This document shows, piece after piece, positions 42,877 through 50,573 of a DNA stretch of 64,000 nucleotides. The translations under genes were made by a program, and so were the position numbers. The stretch covers positions 89,639 through 153,638 of the forward strand of contig NZ_LMMP01000005.1 in NCBI RefSeq assembly GCF_001422815.1, written 5' to 3'. The DNA is from Methylobacterium sp. Leaf91 (lineage in GTDB: Bacteria > Pseudomonadota > Alphaproteobacteria > Rhizobiales > Beijerinckiaceae). Position 1 is the stretch's first letter; each line of letters opens with the position of its first letter. A model generated the notes under the pieces. That model had not been told where the DNA came from, searched no databases, and saw nothing but the letters and a program-made list of their open reading frames with translations.

Positions 42877-42893
42877 CCAGGTTAAAAACCTGG
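42877..42893. promoter_or_regulatory. Operator-like inverted repeat between P450 and KGG-protein genes
   Basis: CCAGGTT-AAA-AACCTGG, perfect 7-bp arms, about 150 bp upstream of the P450 start and 112 bp upstream of the KGG-protein start. No local regulator is obvious. Confidence 0.45.
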
Positions 42894-43004
42894 GTTAAAC
42901 CGGATTTTATCCTTGTATAATCGCTTTTTAATCCCGCCTTTCTCGGAACCATGCTTTCGGTTGCTGGTTGATCGGGTCCACTCCCCAACGTAACGGAGGA
43001 CAGC

Positions 43005-43268
43005 ATGTCTCAATCCAACGACACGCAGGGCAAGTCGGAGCATCGCGGCGGTTCGGGCAACTTCGCCGAGGATCGTGAGCGCGCCTCGGAGGCCGGCTCG
43101 AAGGGCGGTCAGGCCAGCGGCGGCAACTTCGCCAACGACCCTCAGCGCGCCTCGGAAGCCGGCTCGAAGGGCGGCCAGGCCAGCGGCGGCAACTTCGCCA
43201 ACGACCCTCAGCGCGCTTCGGAAGCGGGCAAGAAGGGCGGCGAAGCGAGCCACGGCGGCCGCGGCTAG
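43005..43268 (+). CDS. KGG-repeat general stress protein (YciG/Con-10-like)
   Basis: 87 aa with three nearly identical repeats of about 22 residues (NFANDPQRASEAGSKGGQAS and variants), ending in GKKGGEASHGG. Highly hydrophilic, probably disordered; family members accumulate under desiccation and stationary-phase stress. ACGGAGG lies 5 bp before the ATG, the best ribosome site in the neighbourhood. The DNA repeats are 66 bp. A strong hairpin follows. Confidence 0.93.
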   Translation: MSQSNDTQGKSEHRGGSGNFAEDRERASEAGSKGGQASGGNFANDPQRASEAGSKGGQASGGNFANDPQRASEAGKKGGEASHGGRG

Positions 43269-43287
43269 GACGCACGCGACGCGTCGT

Positions 43288-43316
43288 GGGACCGGGGGGC
43301 GATGCCCCTCGGTCCC
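43288..43316 (+). terminator. Hairpin after the KGG-protein gene
   Basis: GGGACCG (43288-43294) pairs with CGGTCCC (43310-43316), extended by GGGG/CCCC inside the loop. It lies 20 bp after the stop. No T-run follows, so intrinsic termination is likely but not certain. Confidence 0.6.
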
Positions 43317-43416
43317 CGCGCGCGCGTCATCTGACAGCTGCCGGCACCTTTCCGTCGCGGGCGATCACGCTGCGTCGGTGAATCAGCGCTTGCGTCGGTG
43401 ATTTTTCGGCTGATAG

Positions 43417-43434
43417 TGTCACCTTATGTTGACA
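43417..43434. promoter_or_regulatory. PpsR/CrtJ-type operator of crtI
   Basis: Perfect TGT-N12-ACA (TGTCACCTTATGTTGACA), 15 bp before the crtI ATG at 43450. An alternative in-frame ATG at 43426 would lie inside this operator, which supports the later start. Confidence 0.85.
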
Positions 43435-43449
43435 CTCAGCGATGTGCCG

Positions 43450-44955
43450 ATGTCCTCGACCCGGCCGGCCAAACGCCCCCACGCGGTGGTGATCGGCAGC
43501 GGCTTCGGTGGGCTCGCCGCCGCCATCCGCCTCGGGGCGCGGGGCTACCGCGTCACGGTGCTGGAGCGGCTGGACCAGCCCGGCGGGCGGGCGCGGGTGC
43601 ATCGCCAGGACGGCTTCACCTTCGATGCCGGGCCGACCATCGTCACCGCGCCCTTCCTGTTCGAGGAACTCTGGACCCTGTGCGGGCGGCGCATGGAGGA
43701 CGACGTCGTCCTCGCGCCGATGCTGCCGTTCTACCGCATCCGTTTCGAGGACGGTGCGACCTTCGATTACAGCGGCGATCTCGACGCCATGCGCGAAGAG
43801 GTGGCGCGGTTCTCGCCCGGGGATGTCGCCGGCTACGAGCGCTTCATGGAGCGCTCGCGGGCGATCTGCGAGGTCGGGTTCGAGCGGCTCGGCCACGTGC
43901 CGTTCGGCTCGGTGGCCGACATGCTGCGGATCATGCCCGATCTGGTGCGTCTCGGCGGGCACCGCAGCGTCTACGACGTGGTGGCGAGCCACATCCGTGA
44001 CGAGCGCCTGCGGACGATCTTCAGCTTCCACCCGCTCCTCATCGGCGGCAGCCCGTTCCGGGCGAGCGCGATCTACTGCCTCATCGCCCATCTCGAACGG
44101 CGCTGGGGCGTGCATTTCGCGCTCGGCGGCACCGGCCGCCTGGTGGACGGGCTGGCCGGGCTGATCCGGGGGCAGGGCGGGTCGCTCCGCTGCGGCGCGG
44201 AGGTGTCGCGCATCCTGGTGGAGAACGGGGCCGCCACCGGGGTCGCCCTGGCTTCGGGCGAGCGCATCGCCGCCGACATCGTCGTCTCCAATGCCGATTC
44301 CGCCTTTACCCACCGCCAGCTGCTGCCGGAGGGCGTGAGGCGGCGCTGGACCGACCGCCGGCTCGACCGGTCGCATTCCTCCATGGGCCTGTTCGTCTGG
44401 TATTTCGGCACGAACCGGACCTTCCCGGACATCGCTCACCACACCATCCTGATGGGGCCGCGCTATCGCGGGCTCATCGACGACATCTTCCGGCGCAAGG
44501 TCCTGTCGAAGGATTTCAGCCTCTACCTGCACCGCCCCACCGCCACCGATCCGCTGCTGGCGCCGCCGGGCTGCGATGCGTTCTACGTGCTCTCCCCGGT
44601 GCCCAACCTCGCCGGCGGCCAGGATTGGACGGTGGAGGCGGAGCCCTATCGCCGCGCCATCGAGCAGCATCTCGAGGCCACCGTGATGCCGGGCCTGTCG
44701 GAGAGCATCGTCACCTCGAAGGTGACGCATCCGGGGGATTTCGCGGCGGATTTCCTGAGCTTTCGCGGCTCGGGCTTCGGCCTCGAACCGGTGCTGACGC
44801 AATCGGCCTGGTTCCGGCCCCACAACGCCTCCGAGGACGTGGCGCGGCTCTACCTCGTGGGAGCCGGCACCCATCCCGGCGCCGGCCTGCCCGGCGTCCT
44901 CTCCTCCGCCCGAATTCTCGATACCGTGGTGCCGGATGCGCGCGTCTTCGCCTGA
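43450..44955 (+). CDS. crtI: Phytoene desaturase CrtI
   Basis: 501 aa. FAD Rossmann motif AVVIGSGFGGLAAAIRLGARG near the N-terminus and the CrtI C-terminal signature YLVGAGTHPGAGLPGV are present. Converts phytoene to neurosporene or lycopene. The C-terminal end overlaps crtB by 20 bp. The frame is open further upstream, but the PpsR palindrome there argues for the ATG at 43450. Confidence 0.95.
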   Translation: MSSTRPAKRPHAVVIGSGFGGLAAAIRLGARGYRVTVLERLDQPGGRARVHRQDGFTFDAGPTIVTAPFLFEELWTLCGRRMEDDVVLAPMLPFYRIRFEDGATFDYSGDLDAMREEVARFSPGDVAGYERFMERSRAICEVGFERLGHVPFGSVADMLRIMPDLVRLGGHRSVYDVVASHIRDERLRTIFSFHPLLIGGSPFRASAIYCLIAHLERRWGVHFALGGTGRLVDGLAGLIRGQGGSLRCGAEVSRILVENGAATGVALASGERIAADIVVSNADSAFTHRQLLPEGVRRRWTDRRLDRSHSSMGLFVWYFGTNRTFPDIAHHTILMGPRYRGLIDDIFRRKVLSKDFSLYLHRPTATDPLLAPPGCDAFYVLSPVPNLAGGQDWTVEAEPYRRAIEQHLEATVMPGLSESIVTSKVTHPGDFAADFLSFRGSGFGLEPVLTQSAWFRPHNASEDVARLYLVGAGTHPGAGLPGVLSSARILDTVVPDARVFA

Positions 44956-46039
44956 CTTGTCCCGGCTTGACTATTCCCGGCCGCCCCTCTGGGCGATCCC
45001 CCATGCGGATGCGGCCGACCATGCCGCCTGCCGGGCGGCGATCCGCACCGGGTCGCGCAGCTTCTTTGCCGCCTCCGCCCTGCTGCCGCCCTCCATCCGC
45101 CGGCCGGCCTACGGGCTCTACGCCTTCTGCCGCCTCTCCGACGACGCAGTGGACGACGTGGCCGAGAGCGGGCGCCGCCCTGCCGTGGCGCGGCTGCGGA
45201 TGCGCCTCGACCGCGCCTATGACGGACGCCCCTGCGACGCCCCGGCGGACCGGTCGCTGGCCGACATCGTCTCCGTCCACGCCATCCCCCAGGCTCTGCC
45301 CGCCGCTTTGATCGAGGGCCTCGCCTGGGACGCCGGCGGCCGCCGCTACGAGACGCTTGCCGACCTCACCGCCTATGCGGCGCGGGTGGCCGCGTCGGTC
45401 GGCGCGATGATGACCCTGGTCATGGGCGTGCGCGACCCCGACGTGCTGGCCCGCGCCTGCGACCTCGGCATCGCCATGCAATTCACCAACATCGCCCGCG
45501 ATGTCGGCGAGGATGCGCGGGCCGGCCGGCTCTACCTGCCGCAATCCTGGCTGAGGGAGGAGGGGATCGACCCGGACGCGTTCCTCTGCGCACCCGCCTT
45601 CACGCCCGCCCTCGGCGGGATCATAGCGCGCCTCCTCGCAGCCGCCGAGCTTCTCTATGCGCGCTCGGAATCCGGCATCGCGGGCCTGCCCCCCGCCTGC
45701 CGCCCGGCGATCCGCGCGGCGCGGCTGATCTATGCCGAGATCGGCCGCGAGGTGGAGCGGGCCGGCTACGATTCGGTCTCCCGCCGCGCCCGCGTGGACG
45801 GGCGGCGGAAACTCACGCTCCTCGCCCGCGCCCTGGTCTCGACGGACGACCGAGCGGCCTTGCGCGAAACACCGCTGCCGGAAATCCTGTTCCTGATCGA
45901 GGCGGTGGCGGCGCTTCCGTCGATGGCCCCCCGGATTCCGCCCTGGTGGAACGTGCCGGCGCAGGTGGCGCAGGTGCTCGACCTGGTGGAGACCCTGCGC
46001 GAGCGTGAGGCGCTCGGCCGCGCGCCCGCCCCCTCGTGA
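44936..46039 (+). CDS. crtB: Phytoene synthase CrtB
   Basis: 367 aa; condenses two GGPP to phytoene. The two Asp-rich substrate motifs are DDAVDD (69-74) and DVGED (189-193), the second in NIARDVGEDARAGRLYLP. Start inside crtI end (20-bp overlap). Length is normal for bacterial phytoene synthase with a short C-terminal tail. A 50-aa membrane peptide gene overlaps its stop by 4 bp. Confidence 0.95.
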   Translation: MRASSPDLSRLDYSRPPLWAIPHADAADHAACRAAIRTGSRSFFAASALLPPSIRRPAYGLYAFCRLSDDAVDDVAESGRRPAVARLRMRLDRAYDGRPCDAPADRSLADIVSVHAIPQALPAALIEGLAWDAGGRRYETLADLTAYAARVAASVGAMMTLVMGVRDPDVLARACDLGIAMQFTNIARDVGEDARAGRLYLPQSWLREEGIDPDAFLCAPAFTPALGGIIARLLAAAELLYARSESGIAGLPPACRPAIRAARLIYAEIGREVERAGYDSVSRRARVDGRRKLTLLARALVSTDDRAALRETPLPEILFLIEAVAALPSMAPRIPPWWNVPAQVAQVLDLVETLREREALGRAPAPS

Positions 46040-46188
46040 GCGACCGGCTCTTCGCCGCCTTCGACATCGGCCTCGTCTTCGCCCTCGCGCTGGGGCTGGC
46101 CCTGTGGCAGCTCATCGTCGTCCGGCGCAGCATCGCCAAGGACCGCGACGCCGCCGCCCGCCGCCCCCCGGACGATCCCGCCGGCTGA
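46036..46188 (+). CDS. 50-aa single-span membrane peptide coupled to crtB
   Basis: GTG start overlapping the crtB stop (GTGA). The product begins MSDRLFAAFDIGLVFALALG and continues LALWQLIVVRRSI: one membrane helix followed by a basic, polar tail (KDRDAAARRPPDDPAG). Short genes of this type are easily missed. Tight coupling and a credible N-out or N-in anchor topology support it. Function unknown; a carotenoid-enzyme accessory or membrane anchor role is a guess. Confidence 0.7.
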   Translation: MSDRLFAAFDIGLVFALALGLALWQLIVVRRSIAKDRDAAARRPPDDPAG

Positions 46189-46277
46189 CCGCGTTCCTCT
46201 CGCCCTTTGGGGCTACCGGATTCACACATCCGCTCGACGGCCGTTCGCTCTCTCCAAGAGGTTTCGACTCGAGGCGC

Positions 46278-46555
46278 GACGGGCTCCCTCTCTTGGAAGG
46301 AGAGGGCTATCGCATATGCCAATTTGCTTGTCGGATACCCGCTGGCACCACCCCGTCATCCCGGGTCCGCGCAGCGGAGCCCGGGATCCAGAAGCACAAA
46401 TGGTGCAGGACTTTACACTGTCAGCGGCTCTGGATTGCACGCCTCTGGCGCGGCCCTCCGGGTCCGGGCTCGCCTGTGGCGACCCGGAATGACGGCGTGG
46501 TGTCATATGCGATCGCCTTGCCTTCCAGGAGAGGGCACCCGCGCTTGCGAGAGAC
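46278..46555. repeat. Palindromic element interrupted by a second palindromic element
   Basis: Outer arms (GACGGGCTCCCTCTC-TTGGAAGGAGAGGG, 46280-46308, and CCTTCCAGGAGAGGG, 46522-46537) match the ends of the intact element at 46680-46800. Between them, flanked by GATCGC/CATATG-type sequences, lies a different repeat (about 46345-46500) with arms CACCCCGTCATCCCGGGT and CCCGGAATGACGGCGTGG, a type common between genes of Rhizobiales. Confidence 0.6.
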
Positions 46556-46599
46556 CAAATCAATCGACCGCGTGGATCGTCCGGAGATGGCATGATTCG

Positions 46600-46677
46600 A
46601 GGCTTGAGCCTCACCCGAGCGCGGCGGCGATGCTGGCGGACAATGGCGTCGTCGGGCGGCCGATGAGCGTCGAGATC
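46600..46677 (-). pseudogene. Duplicated 3' tail of the QorB-like gene
   Basis: Bases 46600-46677 repeat 46836-46911 with few changes (shared core GCTGGCGGACAATGGCG...CGATGAGCGTCGAGA, read in two parts). The copy encodes STLIGRPTTPLSASIAAALG and stop on the minus strand, the same C-terminus as the intact gene. Flanking GGATCGTCCGGAGA...GGCATGAT is also duplicated, so this is a tandem duplication of about 236 bp. Confidence 0.75.
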
Positions 46678-46679
46678 AG

Positions 46680-46800
46680 GCGCGACGGGCTCCCTCTCCT
46701 GGAAGGAGAGGGCTGGGGTGAGGTGTGGTCCCCCTCCGGAAAGCTCACACACCTCACCCTGTCCCTCTCCTTCCAGGAGAGGGAACCCGCGCCCGCCCGA
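46680..46800. repeat. Long inverted repeat next to the QorB-like gene
   Basis: Arms of about 37 bp at 46691-46727 and 46748-46784 (cores CTCTCCTGGAAGGAGAGGG and CCCTCTCCTTCCAGGAGAG), with a 20-base loop and a few mismatches. It can form a large cruciform or transcript hairpin and may terminate the convergent units. Confidence 0.8.
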
Positions 46801-46845
46801 GACCGCATGGATCGTCCGGAGACGGCATGATCCGATGCGCCAGCC

Positions 46846-47724
46846 TCACCCCAGCGCGGTGGCGATGCTGGCGGACAATGGCGTCGTCGGGCGGCCGATG
46901 AGCGTCGAGAGCTGGCGGCCCTCGTCGAACAGGGCGCCGTGAGCGGCGTCCACATCCCACGCGGCGAGGGAATTGGCCAGGACGTCCGGCAGGCCGAAGC
47001 CCTTGAGCAGCGACGCATAGTCCGCCTGCGGCAGGTCCCGGTAGGGGATGTCGCGGCCCGTCTGGCGCGAGAGTTCGGCGGCGAGATCGGCCAGGGTGTA
47101 GGCCTCGTCCCCCGCCAGTTCGTAGGTCCACCCCTCATGGCCGTCGCCGGTCAGCACGAGGGCGGCGGCCTCGGCGAAGTCGGCCCGCGCAGCCGAGGCG
47201 ATCCGGCCCTCGCCGGCGCTGCCGAGGAACGCGCCGCCGGCGAGCGCGCCGGGGATCGAGGCGGTGTAGTTCTCGGTGTACCAGCCGTTCCGCAGGATCG
47301 TCGCCGGCAGGCCCGAGCCCGCGATGGCGGCCTCCGTGGCGCGGTGCTCCCCGGCGAGGCTGAGCGGCGAGGTGTCGGCATGCAGGAGGCTGGTATAGAC
47401 GAGCCGGCCGATCCCGGCCGCCTTCGCCGCCGCGATGACGGTCTCGTGCTGGGCGACGCGCTGGCCGATTTCGCTCGACGAGATCAGCAGCAGGCGCTCG
47501 ATGCCCCGGAAGGCCTCGGCCAGGGTTTCGGGGCGCGCGTAATCGGCCACCCGCACTCCGACGCCCCGGTCTCGCAGGGCCTGGGCGGCCTCGCTCTCCA
47601 GGGATCGCACACCCGCCACGACGGCGCCGGCCGGCACCCGCTCCAGCAAAGCCGCGATGACGAGGCGCCCCAATTGACCGGAGGCGCCGGTGACGAAGAT
47701 CGTCGGATGAGTGGTGTCGAACAT
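46846..47724 (-). CDS. NmrA/QorB-like NAD(P)-binding oxidoreductase
   Basis: 292-aa atypical short-chain dehydrogenase. N-terminal Rossmann motif IFVTGASGQLGRLVIAALLE; YTSLLHAD and the NGWYTENY motif are typical of QorB (NAD(P)H:quinone oxidoreductase 2). It is divergent from an HxlR-family regulator across 76 bp, the standard qorB-qorR arrangement, so it is likely part of an electrophile or quinone stress response. Its 3' end has been duplicated downstream. Confidence 0.88.
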   Translation of the reverse strand: MFDTTHPTIFVTGASGQLGRLVIAALLERVPAGAVVAGVRSLESEAAQALRDRGVGVRVADYARPETLAEAFRGIERLLLISSSEIGQRVAQHETVIAAAKAAGIGRLVYTSLLHADTSPLSLAGEHRATEAAIAGSGLPATILRNGWYTENYTASIPGALAGGAFLGSAGEGRIASAARADFAEAAALVLTGDGHEGWTYELAGDEAYTLADLAAELSRQTGRDIPYRDLPQADYASLLKGFGLPDVLANSLAAWDVDAAHGALFDEGRQLSTLIGRPTTPLSASIATALG

Positions 47725-47742
47725 GGCGGTCTTACCCAGGGT

Positions 47743-47769
47743 TCACTTTCGGTACAAGGGAACTAAGTG
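47743..47769. promoter_or_regulatory. Candidate HxlR operator
   Basis: Imperfect inverted repeat TTCACTT...AAGTGAG around GGTACAAGGGAAC in the QorB-HxlR intergenic region, with GTAC at the centre, as is common for HxlR-family sites. Weak evidence. Confidence 0.4.
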
Positions 47770-47800
47770 AGACCGCATCGGCTGTGAAGGAGGCAGGATT

Positions 47801-48229
47801 TTGGGACAAGGTGACGCCGAGGGAACCGCCCCCGCACCGGCTCAGGCCGAATTGGCGCGGACCTTCGCGGGCTGGCGGACGAGGGCGCTCGAGGCCTCCC
47901 GTTGTCCCGTCCGCAACGTGCTGGACCGGACCGGCGACAAGTGGTCGATCCTGATCCTCACCGCGCTGGCCGGCGGCCCGCACCGGTTCAGCGCGATCCT
48001 CCGGCTGATCCCCGACCTCTCGAAACGCATGCTGACCCAGACCCTGCGCGACCTCGAACGCGACGGCTACATCGCCCGCACGGTCTACCCGACCAAGCCG
48101 CCCAGCGTGGAGTATCGCCTGACCGCTCTCGGCGGCACGCTCATGGAGCCCCTGGCGGCCCTCGTCCGCTGGGCGGAGCGGAGCCATGCGGAGATCGAGG
48201 CGGCGCGGGTGCGGTTCGATGGGGGTTAG
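47801..48229 (+). CDS. HxlR-family transcriptional regulator
   Basis: 142 aa. Winged-helix HxlR signature with the redox Cys near the start: [20 protein letters not shown], then [21 protein letters not shown] and the wing VEYRLTALG. The start is taken as TTG 47801 because AAGGAGG lies eight bases before it; a GTG three codons later is possible. The single N-terminal cysteine is typical of quinone- and aldehyde-sensing members (QorR, HypR). Divergent from its probable target at 47724. Confidence 0.9.
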   Translation: MGQGDAEGTAPAPAQAELARTFAGWRTRALEASRCPVRNVLDRTGDKWSILILTALAGGPHRFSAILRLIPDLSKRMLTQTLRDLERDGYIARTVYPTKPPSVEYRLTALGGTLMEPLAALVRWAERSHAEIEAARVRFDGG

Positions 48230-48321
48230 GTTGGGGGAGGAGGGGGTTGGCCGGAAGGGCGCGTATCTCGGCGGCTCGGTTCTCCCTCAGAGCCTGTTTG
48301 ATGTATTTTTCCAAGACCTTA

Positions 48322-48434
48322 CCTCATCCTGAGGTGCCGCGTAGCGGCCTCGAAGGAAGGCTCCAGGGATCGCGCGACCAATGGAGGGCTCCTTTGAGGC
48401 CCTTTGCTTGAGCAAAGGGCACCTCAGGATGAGG
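48322..48434. repeat. Rhizobiales-type intergenic palindrome
   Basis: Perfect 17-bp arms CCTCATCCTGAGGTGCC (48322-48338) and GGCACCTCAGGATGAGG (48418-48434) enclosing about 79 bases with further internal pairing (CCTCGAAGGA.., CCCTTTGCTTGAGCAAAGGG at 48400-48419). This class of element is widespread between genes in Bradyrhizobium, Methylobacterium and relatives. Confidence 0.85.
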
Positions 48435-48876
48435 AGATCTGATTGGATCATCTATTTTGGCATGCCAATCCGATTATAAATCCGCTTAAATAGGCTTTAT
48501 CGGCAACAAATAGGCCCACCTAAAGGCCAACGAAGGCCCCGAACGCCAAGTCATCGTTACCCTACTCCAGAGCGATGGCCGCCCTGATTACGATCGTTGC
48601 CGAGCGCAACGCCGAGAGCGTTACCCTGGCCGAACGGCACATCCCAGAAGACACCCAAGATCTATAATCTTATTCAGCGTTTCATCCGAAAGGGCTCAAA
48701 GCAAGGTCCGGCTCTTTAAGGGGCGGGGAAGATCCGACAGAGTACGGTTCCGATGCTATCGCATGGCACACTGGTGAATTGGGTAGACAGCGGTAGACGT
48801 CTAACGGATGGCCCCCCTACTCTGGGTCGGCTTCCGACGCTTCACAGACCCTGGGAAAGTCCGCTTCGCGACAATT
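48435..48876. other. Intergenic without supported gene
   Basis: About 440 bp of less G+C-rich sequence between the palindrome and the VOC gene. Only short overlapping frames; no transposase, tRNA or terminal inverted repeats recognised. It may be remnant DNA. Confidence 0.45.
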
Positions 48877-49293
48877 TTATGGACGGTAACCTAAGACCGG
48901 CGCGGTTGGTAAGCTGTCATTGGTCAAACGAAAGGACCATGCAAACGATCTTTTGCGGGTTGATATCTGAAACGGATTTCCATCCGGGTCTCTACCGTCG
49001 CATAGCGTCAGATCATCGCCAGAGATGACTTTTCCCAAGTCGGACGCACCTCGTTTGAGAAGTGCAGCGCGGCTAGCCGCAACATCGGCGCTGTAGAACA
49101 CGACTTTTGGGCCGCGAGTGCCAGGGCTGGGTTTGCCACGGTGTAACGCGATATTACATCCACCAGCTTTGAATTCTTGCCAACCTCCATCGCCGCCCGC
49201 AATTGGCTCTAAACCGAGTACCTCGCGATAAAAGCGGCTCATCGCTTCTACGTTCTCCGTAAAATATATGACCCGTTGGATTTCTAGATGCAC
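48877..49293 (-). CDS. VOC/glyoxalase-superfamily protein
   Basis: 138 aa from GTG 49293 (GGGAG upstream). Two beta-alpha-beta-beta-beta modules: HLEIQRVIYFTENVEAMSRFYREVLGL and VVFYSADVAASRAALLKRGA, ending with CDGRDPDGNPFQIS, where the metal-binding His/Glu positions of glyoxalases are only partly kept. Probably a small stress or detoxification protein; exact reaction unknown. The gene and its flanks are AT-richer than the PGC, so it may be acquired. Confidence 0.75.
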   Translation of the reverse strand: MHLEIQRVIYFTENVEAMSRFYREVLGLEPIAGGDGGWQEFKAGGCNIALHRGKPSPGTRGPKVVFYSADVAASRAALLKRGASDLGKVISGDDLTLCDGRDPDGNPFQISTRKRSFAWSFRLTNDSLPTAPVLGYRP

Positions 49294-49673
49294 GAAAGAC
49301 TCCCGTGTTGATGGTCGCTGTAAGCCAGCCATCTGCAATTTTTTTTGCCAAGGGGGTCTGTCGCGGATTGTAAAGTTTCTGGGGCAGCGGATGTGCAACG
49401 TCCGCTTCAGGCCAAAAGGCCAGGGTCCGCTCACCACCCGATACAGACGTTTCGGGGCGGGTACCAAGCGTCAGCTTTTCACCACGAGCCATCAAGAGAT
49501 GGGTTTGCCGCAATGAGCAATGCGGACATCACTTAACTCGATCTTTCTGTTTCATGGCTACCCTCGCGGTTTCGAAGCGAACATTTGCATTCCGTAGGTT
49601 CGAAAATCGATCCCGCTGAAGAGTGAGCTTCGCATTTTGAGGCCACCCCGACGCAGAAGCGTCACAGCCCCCA
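49294..49673. other. Intergenic between VOC gene and crtC
   Basis: 380 bp. A minus-strand frame of 119 codons (49154-49513) overlaps the VOC gene in another phase and shows no domain; I do not accept it as a gene. No convincing terminator for crtC was seen. Confidence 0.45.
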
Positions 49674-50573
49674 TCACCCCGCCCGCCGCGGCATCCGGAA
49701 CGGCAGCATGAACTGCACCAGCGGGTTGGCGAAGCGGGTGAGGGACAGGCTTTCGTGGACCGGGCGTACGGGTTCGCCGTCGAGGGTCGAGGCGAGGAGC
49801 GAGCGGGCGTAGAACGGCGTGTCCTCGAAGGTGCGGACGACGCTGGAGGACCCGTCGTCGCTGCGGGTGGTGCGGGGCATGCGCCAGAACCGCGTCGGCG
49901 GCAAAGCGGCGGGCAGGGGCGGGCGGATGTCGCGGCGGGTGCCGTCGGCGGTAAAGCGCAGGGAGAGGTTCTGGAGGCTGCCGTCGCGGCGGCGCACGTC
50001 GTAGAGGATCGCCGATCCGTCCTTCAGGTCGGCCCGGCACCAGGTCCAGTCGCGAAAATCCCGGCCCAAAGCGGTGTCGCCGTGGTTGGTGTCGAAATAG
50101 GCGGTGCCGCGCCAGGACAGGCTGGGGGCGTCGAGGGTCACCTCCACGGGGGAGGAGGGCGCCATCGGCCACCAGCGGTGCCGGCCCTCCGCGTCGAGGG
50201 TGAAGGTGTCCCGCGTGAAGCCGTTGGGGCGCAGGCGGATCGTGCCGCGCACCCGCGAGGGGATCGGCGCCGTCACCTCGTCGAGGGTGATGGTGAGGGT
50301 GGTGCCGTCCCAGGCGAGACCGCTCGGGCCGATCCGGATCTGCGACGCGTCCCGGCTCAAGGCATCCCGGCCGCGCTCGGTCATGCAGAAGCGGTTGGCG
50401 CGCTCCCCGTAGAGCACGACGTTCATGGTGCAGTGGTCGAACGGGTCGCGGCTCAGGTCCAGGGCGTAATAGGGCGAGAACACGCTGCCGATGAAGGCGA
50501 TGATCGTGAGCCCCTGGCGCCCGTCCTCGCTCAGGGCGTCGACATACCACCAGACGTAACCGCCTTGGGCCAC
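49674..50573 (-). CDS. crtC: Hydroxyneurosporene/carotenoid 1,2-hydratase CrtC
   Basis: About 299 aa. Adds water across the 1,2 double bond of acyclic carotenoids. Family blocks: GGYVWWYVDALSEDG, TIIAFIGSVFSPYYALD, HRWWPMAPSSPVEV, WTWCRADLKDG and the C-terminal FANPLVQFMLPFRMP. The start is uncertain: similarity reaches back to about codon 1 of the GTG at 50573, and no ATG lies upstream in frame before stop-free crtD sequence. It overlaps crtD by 43 bp, so translation is probably coupled. Confidence 0.9.
   Translation of the reverse strand: MAQGGYVWWYVDALSEDGRQGLTIIAFIGSVFSPYYALDLSRDPFDHCTMNVVLYGERANRFCMTERGRDALSRDASQIRIGPSGLAWDGTTLTITLDEVTAPIPSRVRGTIRLRPNGFTRDTFTLDAEGRHRWWPMAPSSPVEVTLDAPSLSWRGTAYFDTNHGDTALGRDFRDWTWCRADLKDGSAILYDVRRRDGSLQNLSLRFTADGTRRDIRPPLPAALPPTRFWRMPRTTRSDDGSSSVVRTFEDTPFYARSLLASTLDGEPVRPVHESLSLTRFANPLVQFMLPFRMPRRAG

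Noticed and set aside
43426..43449. Earlier ATG for crtI
   Set aside because: It lies inside the PpsR palindrome; the ATG at 43450 fits the family N-terminus better.
46200..46830. Possible CRISPR array or IS element
   Set aside because: Repeats are palindromic elements and a tandem duplication, not regularly spaced direct repeats; no transposase is encoded.
48540..48670. Possible transposase remnant
   Set aside because: Short translated fragments did not show a recognisable transposase motif.
49154..49513. 119-codon minus-strand frame
   Set aside because: Overlaps the VOC gene in another phase and shows no family features.
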